Source of the DNA: Sulfurospirillum diekertiae
GTDB lineage: Bacteria > Campylobacterota > Campylobacteria > Campylobacterales > Sulfurospirillaceae
Length of the DNA: 64,000 nt
Direction: 5' to 3'
Assembly: GCF_011769985.2 (NCBI RefSeq)
Contig: NZ_CP039734.2
Span: 1,550,001 to 1,614,000 of the forward strand
Shown: positions 17,354-27,360 of the stretch, piece by piece
Layout: each line of letters starts with the position of its first letter
How positions within the stretch are numbered: position 1 is the stretch's first letter
The notes under the pieces: model-generated
Told to the model about the DNA's origin: nothing
Databases searched by the model: none
Seen by the model: only the letters and a program-made list of their open reading frames with translations
Made by a program: the position numbers and the translations under genes

Positions 17354-19927
17354 TTAGTGTTGTTGGATAACGATTTCACCATTTTTTGCATCAATGACGA
17401 TGTTTTCGCCCTCGTGCAACTTCTCTTCCAAAATCAGTTCCGCCAGTTTATCTTCCACGAGTTCATACAGAGCACGTTTAAGTGGACGTGCACCATACAC
17501 AGGATCAAACCCTGCTTCTGCTATCAAAGCTTTTGCCGCAACGGTAAGTTCTGCTTTAATCTCTTTGGCAGCCAGTTTGGTTTCAATGTCTTTGAACATA
17601 ATAGTTACGATCTCACGTAATCCATCTTCGGTTAAAGGATTGAAGATAATAATGTCATCCAAACGGTTCAAAAACTCAGGTTTAAAGTGTGTACGAAGCT
17701 CCTTCATGACCTCTTCGGTACGTTTTTCGCCCTCATATGCCATGATTTTATCGCTAGCAATGTTAGACGTGAGTATGATAATCGTGTTTTTAAAATCAAC
17801 CGTAATGCCTTTATTGTCCGTCAAACGACCTTCATCCAGTACTTGGAGCAAAATATTAAAGACATCAGGATGTGCTTTTTCAATTTCATCAAACAGCACA
17901 ACACTGTATGGTTTTCGACGCACCGCTTCGGTGAGTTGTCCACCTTCGTCGTACCCAACATAGCCTGGAGGCGCACCGACCAAACGACTGACAGAATGTT
18001 TTTCCATGTATTCGCTCATATCAAAACGAATCAATGCTTTTGTCGTATCGAACAAAAAGTTAGCAAGCGCTTTAGCACTTTGCGTCTTACCCACACCCGT
18101 TGGTCCTAAAAAGAGGAAGCTACCGATGGGTTTATTTTGCTCACTGAGCCCCGCTTTGTTACGCTTAATTGCTCGACCGATTGCATGAATGGCCGCATCT
18201 TGTCCGACAACCTCTTTTTTAAGATGTTCTTCCACCGCTAACACTTTGGCTTTTTCGCCTTGGAGCATTTTGTTCACCGGAATGCCTGTCCATTTGCTCA
18301 CAATGGTTGCGATCATCTCTTCATCCACACTGTTTTTCAAAAGTGTGCCGCTCTCCACCATCTTTTCCCATCTAGCTTTTAGTTCTTCTTCTTGTTTAAG
18401 AAGCTCAGGCAATTTGCCATACTCAATTTCAGCAGCTTTGTTAAAATCGCTGTTCTTTTTAGCATTTTCGGCTTCACGACGCAATGCTTCGGATTTTGTT
18501 TTAATGGAAGCAATATCATTAAAGACATTTTTTTCCGTTTCAAATTGAACTTCAAGCGCATTGCGTTTTTCTTTGGCATCGCCTAGCTCTTTTTCAATCA
18601 TCCCAATGCGTTCTTCATTCTTTTTATTTTTTTCCATCAAAAGCGCTTCTTTTTCAACCATCAATGTGCTTATCAGACGTTTAATACGACTCAATTCCGT
18701 GGGTTCACTCTCAATTTGCATTTTAAGCTCTGCGGCTGCTTCATCAATAAGATCAATTGCTTTATCCGGTAAATAACGGTCGCTAATGTAACGAGAACTA
18801 AGCTTTGCCGCCGCCACAAGCGCTGAGTCCATAATCGTGACGTGATGGTGCGCTTCAAGACTCTCTTTAATACCCCGTAAAATTTGAAGTGCTTCGTTAA
18901 TGCTAGGTTCATTGACCGTAACAGGTTGAAAACGACGTTGCAAAGCCACATCTTTTTCAAAATATTTACGGTACTCTTTGAGTGTCGTAGCACCAATCGT
19001 ATGAAGCTCACCACGCGCTAGAGCTGGTTTTAAAATATTGGCAGCATCCATACTGCCTTCACTCGCCCCTGCTCCCACAATCGTATGAATCTCATCGATA
19101 AATAAAATGATATTGCCGCTTTTCTTCACTTCATCAATAACCGCTTTAAGTCTGTCTTCAAACTCACCACGGTACTTTGCACCTGCAATGAGCGCGCTCA
19201 TATCTAAAGCAATCACGCTTTTATTTTGAAGACTAAGAGGCACATCGTTATGCGAAATTTTTAGTGCCAACCCTTCTGCAATCGCTGTTTTACCCGTTCC
19301 TGGTTCCCCAATTAAAATTGGGTTATTTTTGGTTTTACGAATTAAAATTTGCATCATTCGATGGATCTCTTCATCACGCCCAATCACAGGATTGAGTTTG
19401 CCCTCAGCGGCAAGTTTTGTTAAATTAATACCATATTTATCAAGCGATTCCAAATTTTCATCGCTGCTTTGTTTGTCAATCTTTTTACCACCACGCAGTG
19501 CTTCAAGATTTTTCTTAAACTGTAAAAGATCAAGATATTTTCCTAAAATCTTTTTGAGTGGATCACTGTCGATGTTTGCAAGTAACCATGTATCCACTGA
19601 AAGATAGCTGTCGCCTTTTTTTTTCATTAAACCTTCGGCTTTTTGTAATGTTTCAACAAGGCTGCGAGAAATTGAGATGCTTTCCTTTGTTACATGAGAT
19701 GCTGTTGGAAGTTTTTGAACTTCGCTCTTTACTTCAAGCTCTATAGCACTCTTATCAATATTCATTTTATTGAAAACCTGATTGAGAATAGAAGCTGAAT
19801 TCGTAATGAGCCCCCACGTTACATGTAAAGGGGTTGCTTCAGAATTTTTTGAATGCAGTGCAAGGCTAATAGCACTCTCGATTGCTTCTCGCATTTGATT
19901 GGTGAGTTGTTCAAAAAGTGAGTCCAT
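17354..19927 (-). CDS. clpB: ATP-dependent disaggregase ClpB
   Basis: ClpB is a hexameric AAA+ chaperone that pulls proteins out of aggregates with DnaK. All parts are visible in 857 residues: the Clp N-terminal domain (1-145), first ATPase domain with [13 protein letters not shown] and [10 protein letters not shown], a coiled-coil middle domain (about 400-525), a second ATPase domain with [14 protein letters not shown] and [16 protein letters not shown], and the C-terminal domain. The middle domain distinguishes it from ClpA/ClpC. It diverges from ctpA across 235 bases; I see no clear CIRCE or HspR operator there. Confidence 0.97.
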   Translation of the reverse strand: MDSLFEQLTNQMREAIESAISLALHSKNSEATPLHVTWGLITNSASILNQVFNKMNIDKSAIELEVKSEVQKLPTASHVTKESISISRSLVETLQKAEGLMKKKGDSYLSVDTWLLANIDSDPLKKILGKYLDLLQFKKNLEALRGGKKIDKQSSDENLESLDKYGINLTKLAAEGKLNPVIGRDEEIHRMMQILIRKTKNNPILIGEPGTGKTAIAEGLALKISHNDVPLSLQNKSVIALDMSALIAGAKYRGEFEDRLKAVIDEVKKSGNIILFIDEIHTIVGAGASEGSMDAANILKPALARGELHTIGATTLKEYRKYFEKDVALQRRFQPVTVNEPSINEALQILRGIKESLEAHHHVTIMDSALVAAAKLSSRYISDRYLPDKAIDLIDEAAAELKMQIESEPTELSRIKRLISTLMVEKEALLMEKNKKNEERIGMIEKELGDAKEKRNALEVQFETEKNVFNDIASIKTKSEALRREAENAKKNSDFNKAAEIEYGKLPELLKQEEELKARWEKMVESGTLLKNSVDEEMIATIVSKWTGIPVNKMLQGEKAKVLAVEEHLKKEVVGQDAAIHAIGRAIKRNKAGLSEQNKPIGSFLFLGPTGVGKTQSAKALANFLFDTTKALIRFDMSEYMEKHSVSRLVGAPPGYVGYDEGGQLTEAVRRKPYSVVLFDEIEKAHPDVFNILLQVLDEGRLTDNKGITVDFKNTIIILTSNIASDKIMAYEGEKRTEEVMKELRTHFKPEFLNRLDDIIIFNPLTEDGLREIVTIMFKDIETKLAAKEIKAELTVAAKALIAEAGFDPVYGARPLKRALYELVEDKLAELILEEKLHEGENIVIDAKNGEIVIQQH

Positions 19928-20109
19928 TAAGTACCTCCTAAGGTGTTATTGTATTTCTATAATTTTACAACTTTAGTCTATTGATGTCAAGTTTATTTAG
20001 TAATAGAGCATTACTTTTGTTTCACTACGACTATAATTTAAAGCCTAAAACTACTGAAAATATTTATAATTGCATCCGTGCATTCATACAAAATTTAGGG
20101 AAACTCCAC

Positions 20110-20115
20110 TATAAT
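20110..20115 (+). promoter_or_regulatory. Candidate -10 element (TATAAT) for ctpA-pur
   Basis: A consensus TATAAT lies 47 bases upstream of the ctpA ATG in the 235-base clpB/ctpA intergenic region, with A/T-rich sequence before it. The rest of that region holds no gene that I can recognise; the clpB promoter must lie to its left. Confidence 0.4.
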
Positions 20116-20162
20116 CTTCACCACAAATAATATGCATATCATGCTAGGAGCATACACACGCT

Positions 20163-21494
20163 ATGAAACACTTACCATTTGCTACCGTTGGCTTTTTTGC
20201 CACGTTTTTGGGTATTGCCACCCTGTTTTCTTCAACTCTCTTTGCGGCTGACAATGCTGAAGGCGAAAAAAGTCGTCTTGCCTCTTTAGCAAAGTTTACA
20301 CGCGTTGTAGCGACGATTGAAAAATATTATGTTGATGACATCAAAATTGATGACATTATTAAAAAGTCTATTGAAGGGCTTTTAACCAACCTTGATGCGC
20401 ACTCCTCTTACCTCGATGAAAAACATTTTAAAGACCTTAAAATCCAAACCGATGGCGAATTTGGTGGACTTGGAATCACCGTGGGTCAAAAAGATGGTGC
20501 ACTGACCGTTATTGCCCCAATGGAAGGCACACCTGCAGATAAAGCTGGTGTAAAAGCGGGGGATATCATCCTCAAAATCAATAAACAAGCAACCCTCAAT
20601 ATGACCATTGATGAAGCCGTCAATATTATGCGTGGTAAACCCGGTACGGGCATTGAGCTTACATTAGTACGTGAAGGTGAGAGCAAACCTCTTACAATTG
20701 CTATTGTTCGTGACATCATTAAAATCGAATCAGTCTATTCTAAAACAATTGAAAATGAAAATATTCTCTATGTACGTGTTGTAAACTTTGACAAAAATAT
20801 TGTAGGTGACGTACAAGACGCCTTGAATAAAAACAAAAACACTAAAGGTATTATTCTTGATCTTAGAAACAATCCTGGCGGACTTTTAAATCAGGCCGTA
20901 GGTCTTGTAGATCTTTTTGTTGATGACGGAATTATTGTTTCACAAAAAGGTCGTGTAGAATCAGAAAATGCAGAGTATCGCGCTACCAAAGCAGGTAGCA
21001 ATACCAAAACTCCTCTTGTCGTTCTCGTCAACGGCGGTAGTGCCAGTGCGAGTGAAATTGTAAGTGGATCCCTTCAAGATCATAAACGTGCCATCATCAT
21101 TGGTGAAAAAACTTTTGGTAAAGGAAGTGTTCAAGCGGTTCTTCCTGTCGTTGATAATGAAGCAATTCGTTTAACCATTGCCCGTTACTACCTTCCAAGT
21201 GGTCGCACAATCCAAGCAGAAGGTGTTATTCCTGATATTACTGTTTATCCTGGTGATGTGCCGCATAAAAGTAATGAACAATCCCTTAAAGAGAAAGATC
21301 TTAAAAAACATTTAGAGAGTGAACTTAAAAAAGTAGATGATAATAAAACGGCAGAGACAAAAGAGAAACCAAAAACCAAAACAAAAGATCAAACGAAAGC
21401 AGATAAAGAGATCGTAAGTCAAGAAAATCTTTTCAAAGACCTACAACTAAAAAGTGCTGTTGATACGATCAAAGTACTTTCTATTAAAAAATAA
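20163..21494 (+). CDS. ctpA: C-terminal processing protease (S41 family, CtpA/Prc)
   Basis: A periplasmic serine protease that trims C-termini of exported proteins. The 443 residues start with a signal/anchor ([19 protein letters not shown]), followed by an N-terminal helical part, a PDZ domain (about 95-185, [19 protein letters not shown]) and the S41 catalytic core. Catalytic Ser is in [17 protein letters not shown] and the Lys in [13 protein letters not shown]. The tail after about 375 is a charged, lysine-rich low-complexity segment. It is followed 14 bases later by purC, the gene order found in Campylobacter. Confidence 0.95.
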   Translation: MKHLPFATVGFFATFLGIATLFSSTLFAADNAEGEKSRLASLAKFTRVVATIEKYYVDDIKIDDIIKKSIEGLLTNLDAHSSYLDEKHFKDLKIQTDGEFGGLGITVGQKDGALTVIAPMEGTPADKAGVKAGDIILKINKQATLNMTIDEAVNIMRGKPGTGIELTLVREGESKPLTIAIVRDIIKIESVYSKTIENENILYVRVVNFDKNIVGDVQDALNKNKNTKGIILDLRNNPGGLLNQAVGLVDLFVDDGIIVSQKGRVESENAEYRATKAGSNTKTPLVVLVNGGSASASEIVSGSLQDHKRAIIIGEKTFGKGSVQAVLPVVDNEAIRLTIARYYLPSGRTIQAEGVIPDITVYPGDVPHKSNEQSLKEKDLKKHLESELKKVDDNKTAETKEKPKTKTKDQTKADKEIVSQENLFKDLQLKSAVDTIKVLSIKK

Positions 21495-21508
21495 TTGAGG
21501 AGCAATCA

Positions 21509-22222
21509 GTGAACAAAGGTGAAATGTTATACGAAGGTAAAGGTAAAAAACTTTTTTTAACAGATGATGAGAATCTTTTAATTTCAGAGTTTAAAGATGA
21601 TTTGACAGCATTTAATGCAGAAAAAAGAGGCAATGAAGCAGGAAAAGGCGCACTGAATTGTAAAATTAGTACACAACTATTTCACCTTCTTGAAAAACAC
21701 GGTATTAAAACACATTTGGTCAAAACACTTAATGATACAGAGCAACTGATTAAAAGAGTTAAAATTATTCCTATTGAAGTCGTTGTTAGAAATATAGCAA
21801 CAGGCTCTTTGGCAAAACGTCTTGCGATTAAAGATGGTACGGTTCTTCCTTTTACACTCGTAGAATTTTATTATAAAGATGATGCTCTTGGTGACCCTAT
21901 CATCAATGATGAGCACTGCTTACTTCTTAATTTGGTTAAAAGTGAATCAGACCTTGAAGAGCTCAAACGTCTTGGTCGCGAAATCAACTCTATTATGAAA
22001 AGCTTTTTTGCTGAGCGTAAACTCAAACTCGTTGACTTTAAAGTTGAATTTGGTGTTGATAAAGACGGTAATATCCTTCTTTCTGATGAAATTAGCCCTG
22101 ATAGCTGCCGTTTTTGGGATATGGATACTAATGAAAAGCTTGATAAAGACAGATTTAGACAAGGGATAGGTGATGTAAAAGTTGCTTACGAAGAGGTCTT
22201 AAAACGTATCTTGTCGCACTAA
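21509..22222 (+). CDS. purC: SAICAR synthetase PurC
   Basis: PurC joins aspartate to CAIR in purine synthesis. The 237-residue protein has [11 protein letters not shown] near its start, [17 protein letters not shown], the [19 protein letters not shown] segment and [12 protein letters not shown], all family hallmarks. It starts at GTG 21509 (reading [13 protein letters not shown]), eight bases after GAGG. It opens a purC-purS-purQ cluster, and purS begins 21 bases after its stop. Confidence 0.96.
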   Translation: MNKGEMLYEGKGKKLFLTDDENLLISEFKDDLTAFNAEKRGNEAGKGALNCKISTQLFHLLEKHGIKTHLVKTLNDTEQLIKRVKIIPIEVVVRNIATGSLAKRLAIKDGTVLPFTLVEFYYKDDALGDPIINDEHCLLLNLVKSESDLEELKRLGREINSIMKSFFAERKLKLVDFKVEFGVDKDGNILLSDEISPDSCRFWDMDTNEKLDKDRFRQGIGDVKVAYEEVLKRILSH

Positions 22223-22243
22223 AATCAAAGGAAAAAGTATACT

Positions 22244-22489
22244 ATGAAAGTTATTGTCAATATTCAACTCAAGAATGGCGTTTTAGATCCACAAGGTAAA
22301 GCAGTTCATCATGCACTCTCTTCTTTAAAATTTGATGAAGTAAATGATGTACGTATAGGAAAACAAATTATTCTTGATATTGAACAAAGTGATAAAGCAA
22401 GTGCTGAAAAGAGAGTCAAAATTATGTGTGAAGAGCTTTTAGCCAATACCGTTATTGATGACTATACGATTGAGTTTCCAACATGCTAG
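22244..22489 (+). CDS. purS: FGAM synthase subunit PurS
   Basis: The small 81-residue subunit of formylglycinamidine synthase, bridging PurL and PurQ. The sequence pattern VNIQLKNGVLDPQGKAVHHAL, followed by VRIGKQIILDI and a C-terminal NTVIDDYTIEF, fits PurS exactly. Its stop overlaps the purQ start by seven bases, which suits equal synthesis of the two partners. purL is not in the window. Confidence 0.95.
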   Translation: MKVIVNIQLKNGVLDPQGKAVHHALSSLKFDEVNDVRIGKQIILDIEQSDKASAEKRVKIMCEELLANTVIDDYTIEFPTC

Positions 22490-23154
22490 TTGCTGTCGCC
22501 GTATTTCCAGGAACAAACTGCGAAATCGATACTAAATATGCTTTTGAAAAACTGGGACAAAAGGTTGTCCTTGTTTTTCATAAAGAAGAGAAGCTACCAG
22601 AGGGAACCGATTTAGTCGTTCTTCCTGGTGGTTTTAGTTATGGAGATTACTTAAGAAGTGCTGCCATTGCTAAATTTTCTCCTATTATGAAAGCTGTTAT
22701 TGAGTTTGCAAATCACGGCGGCAAAGTTCTTGGCATTTGCAATGGTTTTCAAATGCTTGTAGAAGCACGCTTGCTTCCAGGTGCTATGAAGCGTAATGAA
22801 AATGTTCATTTTATCTCACAGTTTCATCATCTCAAAGTGGTAAACAACGATAATACTTTTCTACGTCAATGCAAAATAGGTGAACTTTTAAATATTCCCA
22901 TTGCTCATGGTGAAGGTAGCTTCTATATTGATGAAGCTGGACTCAAAGAACTTTATGATAACCACCAAGTTCTTCTTACCTATTGTGATGAAAAAGGAAA
23001 TGTACAAAATCCAAATGGCTCTGTGGATTCCATTGCTGGTATTTGTAATAAAGCTAAAAATGTTTTTGGACTTATGCCTCATCCAGAGCGTGCGATTGAG
23101 CAGATACTTGGTTCTGACGATGGCGTCAAAATGCTTAATGGTTTTATAAATTAA
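22483..23154 (+). CDS. purQ: FGAM synthase glutaminase subunit PurQ
   Basis: This class I glutamine amidotransferase supplies ammonia to PurL. Motifs are clear in 223 residues: FPGTNCEIDT near the N-terminus, PGGFSYGDYLRSAAIA, the nucleophile in VLGICNGFQML, and the His-Glu pair in GLMPHPERAIEQ. It overlaps purS by seven bases and is followed at once by the periplasmic protein gene, so the latter may share the transcript. Confidence 0.96.
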   Translation: MLVAVAVFPGTNCEIDTKYAFEKLGQKVVLVFHKEEKLPEGTDLVVLPGGFSYGDYLRSAAIAKFSPIMKAVIEFANHGGKVLGICNGFQMLVEARLLPGAMKRNENVHFISQFHHLKVVNNDNTFLRQCKIGELLNIPIAHGEGSFYIDEAGLKELYDNHQVLLTYCDEKGNVQNPNGSVDSIAGICNKAKNVFGLMPHPERAIEQILGSDDGVKMLNGFIN

Positions 23155-23158
23155 ATTA

Positions 23159-24250
23159 ATGAAAAAAATCTTAACACTCTTTGTACTCTCTTTTGCATTA
23201 CTTTACTCTTCATTATTAGCAGAAGAGAGTACATTTTCCGGACAAGCTAAATCCCTTTTTCTCACAATCGAAGAGATTCCTCAAAAAGTTTATGTAGGAC
23301 AAGTTTTTCCTATTAAAATTAAAGCTATTGTCGCGAATAACAAAATTGATGCGATGAACACGACATTTTTAGGTGCATCAGGTGTTGATGTTATCAACCC
23401 ACAAAATCCTTGGGAACGCTCTGTTGATAACACCTATTACAATACCTTTTATTTCAAAATAAACTCTAAAACGGCTATTATGCCACGCCTCAATGTTGCT
23501 TTGATTCAACAGCAAGAACCCGTTGAAAGTGAAGCACTTGCATTAACACTGCCTTCTCAGCTTATTCAACTCAAAATGGATCCTTTTTTCAGCAATGTCA
23601 TTGCACAAAGCTTAACCATCAACAAATACAAAACGACAACTTTTGATGGTAAAAATGTCATTGTTGTTCTCGAAATCGAGACAACAGGGGCTAACTTAAA
23701 GGACTTTAAACTCAGCGGTATTGCAAAAAGTGGCATTGATTCTTTTTCAGAAACAGGCACAAGCCAAAAAATCTACTACTATGCTATCGTTCCAAATTAT
23801 CAAAAAAGCTTTGATTTTACCTATTTTGACTTGCCAACAAATAAATTTAATAAAATCACTCTCCCAATGGTGATAGAAAGTGATGAAGTCAGTACCCAAC
23901 TAGGACTTAACCCCAAAGAGAGTATTTTTGAGTTTTATAAAAGTGTTGCGTATGGCGCACTCTCCTTTATTTTCTTTATTGTTTTAATCAAACGTCGAAA
24001 ATGGTACTATTTGATCATTTCTCTCGTATTTTTGGGACTCTATTTCTTTGACCAAAATCCTCTCAATAACGTTAAACTTAAGAATAATAGTAGCGTTATG
24101 ATTCTTCCAACAGAAAGATCAACAGTCTTTTTTACAAGCAGCAAAATCTTAGATGTTGAAAAATTAGGAGAGCGAGAAAATTACATTAAAATCTTACTTC
24201 CTGATGGAAAAATTGGATGGACAACGCGTGAAAATATTAGCAAAAATTAG
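23159..24250 (+). CDS. Membrane-anchored periplasmic protein with C-terminal SH3-like domain
   Basis: A 363-residue protein with a signal peptide (KKILTLFVLSFALLYSSLLA), a long beta-rich periplasmic region that has some resemblance to BatD-type Ig-like domains (residues about 30-255), two membrane helices near 262-300, and a C-terminal bacterial SH3-like segment (SVMILPTERSTVFF, ending in KIGWTTRENISKN). It corresponds in position to a conserved periplasmic protein between purQ and plsC in Campylobacter. Function is unknown; anchoring to peptidoglycan or protein-protein contact is only a guess from the SH3-like end. Confidence 0.75.
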   Translation: MKKILTLFVLSFALLYSSLLAEESTFSGQAKSLFLTIEEIPQKVYVGQVFPIKIKAIVANNKIDAMNTTFLGASGVDVINPQNPWERSVDNTYYNTFYFKINSKTAIMPRLNVALIQQQEPVESEALALTLPSQLIQLKMDPFFSNVIAQSLTINKYKTTTFDGKNVIVVLEIETTGANLKDFKLSGIAKSGIDSFSETGTSQKIYYYAIVPNYQKSFDFTYFDLPTNKFNKITLPMVIESDEVSTQLGLNPKESIFEFYKSVAYGALSFIFFIVLIKRRKWYYLIISLVFLGLYFFDQNPLNNVKLKNNSSVMILPTERSTVFFTSSKILDVEKLGERENYIKILLPDGKIGWTTRENISKN

Positions 24251-24260
24251 AGGCTTTTAT

Positions 24261-24914
24261 GTGATGATAGAATTTGTCATCACCGTTCTTATGATCATTA
24301 TTTTAATGTATGCTTTTCGTAACCATACACACGCAATAAGACGTACATGGGGACGATTACAAACCTTTTTAATGGGCTTTAGCATCAAACAAATAGGTGA
24401 AGCATCGCCGTTGACCACACTTTTAGTCATGAACCATCAAAGCCTTGTCGATATTGTCGCTCTTGAAACTATTTATCCTAAAAATCTTTGTTGGATTGCA
24501 AAAAAAGAGATTGAAGACATTCCCCTTTTTGGGCATATTATTCCTGCACCGCGTATGATTTCCATTGACCGTAGTGATAAACGCTCTATCATCAAAATGA
24601 TTAAAGAGGGAAAAGAGCGCATCAGTGAAGGACGTGTTCTTGCCATGTTTCCTGAAGGTACACGTGGACATGGAGATAAACTTCTAAAGTTCCAAAGTGG
24701 CGCGAAAGTTTTGGCTGAAAAGTTAGACTTGATTGTACAGCCTACCATCATTGTGGGAGCTCGACATATTCTTGATTCCAAAAGCATTGATGCCCATGGT
24801 GGTGAGGTTAAAGTGATCTATCTTGACCCAATTAATCCTAAAGAAGATGAACAGTGGTTTGAGAAAATGTACCACGCAATGGAAGAGAGATTAGCTCTCG
24901 AATTGGCTTCTTAA
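24261..24914 (+). CDS. plsC: 1-acyl-sn-glycerol-3-phosphate acyltransferase PlsC
   Basis: PlsC adds the second acyl chain in phosphatidic acid synthesis at the inner membrane. The HX4D motif is NHQSLVD, and FPEGTRGHGDKL carries the glycerophosphate-binding motif. An N-terminal hydrophobic helix follows the start. A longer frame begins at 24204 inside the previous gene, but its extra residues are not membrane-like. GTG at 24261 (or ATG at 24264) after AGAGG gives MIEFVITVLMIIILM as N-terminus and about 217 residues, normal for PlsC. The previous gene ends only ten bases before. Confidence 0.92.
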   Translation: MMIEFVITVLMIIILMYAFRNHTHAIRRTWGRLQTFLMGFSIKQIGEASPLTTLLVMNHQSLVDIVALETIYPKNLCWIAKKEIEDIPLFGHIIPAPRMISIDRSDKRSIIKMIKEGKERISEGRVLAMFPEGTRGHGDKLLKFQSGAKVLAEKLDLIVQPTIIVGARHILDSKSIDAHGGEVKVIYLDPINPKEDEQWFEKMYHAMEERLALELAS

Positions 24915-24921
24915 TATCAAC

Positions 24922-24951
24922 GTTTAAAAGCCACAAAAGTGGCTTTTAAAC
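24922..24951 (+). terminator. Hairpin terminator after plsC
   Basis: A perfect 13-base stem, GTTTAAAAGCCAC, with loop AAAA lies eight bases after the plsC stop and should end the ctpA-pur-plsC transcript. The following sequence (TCTTACATTTTT) is only loosely T-rich. Confidence 0.75.
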
Positions 24952-24981
24952 TCTTACATTTTTGCTAAAATTACGCAATTT

Positions 24982-25034
24982 TTTGGATTTATCAAAAAAC
25001 TTTTTTACATGTAAAGCTCTTTGATAAATCCAAA
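24982..25034. promoter_or_regulatory. 15-base inverted repeat enclosing an iterated palindrome upstream of htpG
   Basis: Arms TTTGGATTTATCAAA and its exact complement flank a 23-base spacer, and TTACATGTAA sits inside the spacer at 25005-25014. The right arm ends 25 bases before the htpG ATG. This could be an operator for a heat-shock regulator, a leader hairpin or a second terminator; the arms do not match the CIRCE consensus as I know it. Confidence 0.5.
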
Positions 25035-25059
25035 TTACACACATCATAAAGGATAGATT

Positions 25060-26931
25060 ATGTCAAAACATCAATTTCAAACCGAAGTCACTCAGCTTTT
25101 AGACCTGATGATTCACTCCCTCTACTCCAACAAAGAGATTTTTTTACGTGAGCTTGTTTCCAATGCTTCCGATGCACTTGATAAACTGAGTTACCTCACA
25201 TTAACGGATGAAAAATATAAAGCACTTTCCTACATACCACGCATTGATATTGCGATCAATAAAGAAGCTAAAACACTCACCATCAGCGATAGTGGTATCG
25301 GTATGAACCAAGAAGAGTTGGTCGAAAATCTTGGTACCATTGCGAAAAGTGGAACCAAATCCTTTTTAGCAAATCTCAGCGGTGACAAAAAGAAAGACTC
25401 AAGTCTCATTGGTCAATTTGGTGTTGGTTTTTACTCCGCGTTTATGGTTGCCAACAAAATTGAAGTGGTAAGCCGCAAAGCAGGTGAAGACAAAGCGTAC
25501 ATGTGGAGTTCTATGGCAGGCGCGGATTACGAAATCACCGAAATTGCTAAAGAGAGTCATGGAACATCCATTACCCTTTACCTTAAAGACGATGAAGATG
25601 AATTTTTAGAGTTTTACCGCATTCAAGAGGTCATCAAAAAATACTCCAACCACATTCAATTCCCTATTTTTATGGACAAAGAAGTCAAAGAGTATGACGA
25701 CGAAGGCAAAGAAAAAAGCACCGAGATCAAAAACGAGCAAATCAACAAAGCCAGTGCGCTTTGGACAGTAGCCAAAAGCCAAATCAAGCCCGAAGAGTAT
25801 AAAGATTTTTACAAACAAATCTCTCACGATAGTAGCGATCCATTGTTATGGAGTCATACCAAAGCAGAAGGTACGTTTGAGTATACCACTCTCTTCTACA
25901 TTCCTTCAACACCGCCAATGGATCTGTTTAGAATGGACTACAAGCCAGGTGTTAAACTCTACGTTAAACGCGTGTTTATTACCGATGATGAGAAAGAGTT
26001 GCTGCCAACTTACCTTCGTTTTGTCAAAGGTATCATCGATGCGGAAGACCTACCACTTAACGTAAGCCGTGAGATTTTACAACAAAACAGAATCCTAGAA
26101 ACCATCAAAAAAGCTTCCGTGAAAAAAATCTTGAGCGAACTTAAATCACTCAAAGAAAAAGATGTAGAAAAATACCTTGAGTTTTACAAAAACTTTGGTC
26201 GTGTCATCAAAGAAGGCTTGTACAACGACTGGGACAATAAAGAAGCACTTTTAGACCTCGTACTGTTCAAATCTTCAAAACGCGATGGACTTGTCAGCCT
26301 TAAAGAGTACAAAGAGAGTATGAAAGAGGATCAAAAAAGCATCTACTACATCACAGGCGAAAACGAGAGAATCCTTCGCAATTCCCCGCTCATTGAGCAA
26401 TTTAAAGCCAAAGATATTGAAGTCTTGTTGCTCGATGAAGAAGTGGATGCCATCGTCTTCCCAATGGTAGGCGAATACGATAAAACTCCAATCAAACCTG
26501 TCAATAACTCCGACATCGATGAAGAGATCAAAGAAGACAAAGCCAAAGTCGAAGAAGATGAAAAAACCTATAAAGAGATTTTGGTTAAGATGAAAGAAAT
26601 CCTCAAAGACGATGCGAAAGATGTCAAAATCTCCAGCCGTTTGAGTGACTCTCCATCATGCCTTGTGTACGATAAAAACGACCCCGATTTCCAAATGCAA
26701 CAGATGCTCAAACAGATGGGACAAGACAATCTCCCAACCGTTAAACCTATCTTAGAGATCAACCCTGAGCATGAAATTTTCAAAAAACTTAGCAGCAAAT
26801 CTGATCTTTTAGAACTCAACGATGTGGCTTTCTTACTTCTAGATCAAGCCAAACTTCAAGAGGGAATGAAGATCGAAGATACCGCTGCTTTTGCAAAACG
26901 TTTAAATAAATTTATCGCTAAAGCACTTTAA
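25060..26931 (+). CDS. htpG: Hsp90 chaperone HtpG
   Basis: The bacterial Hsp90, an ATP-dependent dimeric chaperone. The 623-residue protein shows the full N-terminal ATPase ([44 protein letters not shown]), the middle domain with [11 protein letters not shown]-like [13 protein letters not shown] and [11 protein letters not shown], and the C-terminal dimerisation domain. No linker is seen, as normal for bacteria. It follows plsC as in Campylobacter, and ends just before a palindrome-built hairpin. Confidence 0.97.
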   Translation: MSKHQFQTEVTQLLDLMIHSLYSNKEIFLRELVSNASDALDKLSYLTLTDEKYKALSYIPRIDIAINKEAKTLTISDSGIGMNQEELVENLGTIAKSGTKSFLANLSGDKKKDSSLIGQFGVGFYSAFMVANKIEVVSRKAGEDKAYMWSSMAGADYEITEIAKESHGTSITLYLKDDEDEFLEFYRIQEVIKKYSNHIQFPIFMDKEVKEYDDEGKEKSTEIKNEQINKASALWTVAKSQIKPEEYKDFYKQISHDSSDPLLWSHTKAEGTFEYTTLFYIPSTPPMDLFRMDYKPGVKLYVKRVFITDDEKELLPTYLRFVKGIIDAEDLPLNVSREILQQNRILETIKKASVKKILSELKSLKEKDVEKYLEFYKNFGRVIKEGLYNDWDNKEALLDLVLFKSSKRDGLVSLKEYKESMKEDQKSIYYITGENERILRNSPLIEQFKAKDIEVLLLDEEVDAIVFPMVGEYDKTPIKPVNNSDIDEEIKEDKAKVEEDEKTYKEILVKMKEILKDDAKDVKISSRLSDSPSCLVYDKNDPDFQMQQMLKQMGQDNLPTVKPILEINPEHEIFKKLSSKSDLLELNDVAFLLLDQAKLQEGMKIEDTAAFAKRLNKFIAKAL

Positions 26932-26938
26932 AAATAGT

Positions 26939-26970
26939 TTTACATGTAAGGATTTTTCCTTACATGTAAA
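26939..26970 (+). terminator. Hairpin built of two iterated palindromes after htpG
   Basis: Two copies of TTTACATGTAA form a perfect 14-base stem (left arm TTTACATGTAAGGA) with loop TTTT, seven bases after the htpG stop. The arrangement mirrors the hairpin at 17310-17345. The next 90 bases, up to the IS element at 27062, hold no gene or clear signal that I can see. Confidence 0.7.
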
Positions 26971-27099
26971 GACGACTAACCTTACCCTTCATAAGCTACA
27001 TCAAATCTCCATTTTCATAAAATATCACACACGACGTCCAATATTCGAAACATGTGTACAGAAAGTTAAAAGTTTAGCCCTCGTATAATGAAAAAAGCC

Positions 27100-27290
27100 A
27101 AAAAGTTATAAAGTTACCAAGAGAGTTTGAGATGTTAATATACTGAGTTTAGCCCAAAGTGGTTCTTTTATCTTAAAAAATAGAATTAGCTTGAGGGTCA
27201 GTTAAGTAATTGCACTAAAAACTTGAGTGGTAACAAAGTCAACTTTGAGGTTAGACTGTATTGTACGAGGCGAAGTTAATGTGCAATAAG
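27100..27290 (+). ncRNA. Candidate bridge RNA region of IS110 copy 1
   Basis: IS110-group elements encode a guide (bridge) RNA in the non-coding left end. Here GGGTCAGTTA at 27195-27204 is complementary to the right-end terminus TAACTGAC, and GTGGTAAC at 27227-27234 is identical to right-end bases 28434-28441. Together they look like the two strands of a donor-binding loop. The TATAAT at 27084 would transcribe it, most strongly once the ends are joined in a circle. RNA limits are a guess; the same sequence exists in copy 2 (about 30609-30799). Confidence 0.4.
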
Positions 27291-27360
27291 ATTGAATCAT
27301 CAGCAAGAGGAATTATCCTCTTGCCTACCAAACTCTCCAATCATGTCATGGAGGTTTATC

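Noticed and set aside
24204-24260. Extended PlsC start inside the preceding gene.
   Set aside because: The added residues are charged and unlike the membrane-helix N-terminus of PlsC; GTG/ATG at 24261/24264 follow AGAGG.
27292-27360. Longer transposase N-terminus from TTG.
   Set aside because: The added codons lie in the leader hairpin and over the GGAGG ribosome site; the domain begins at the ATG at 27361.
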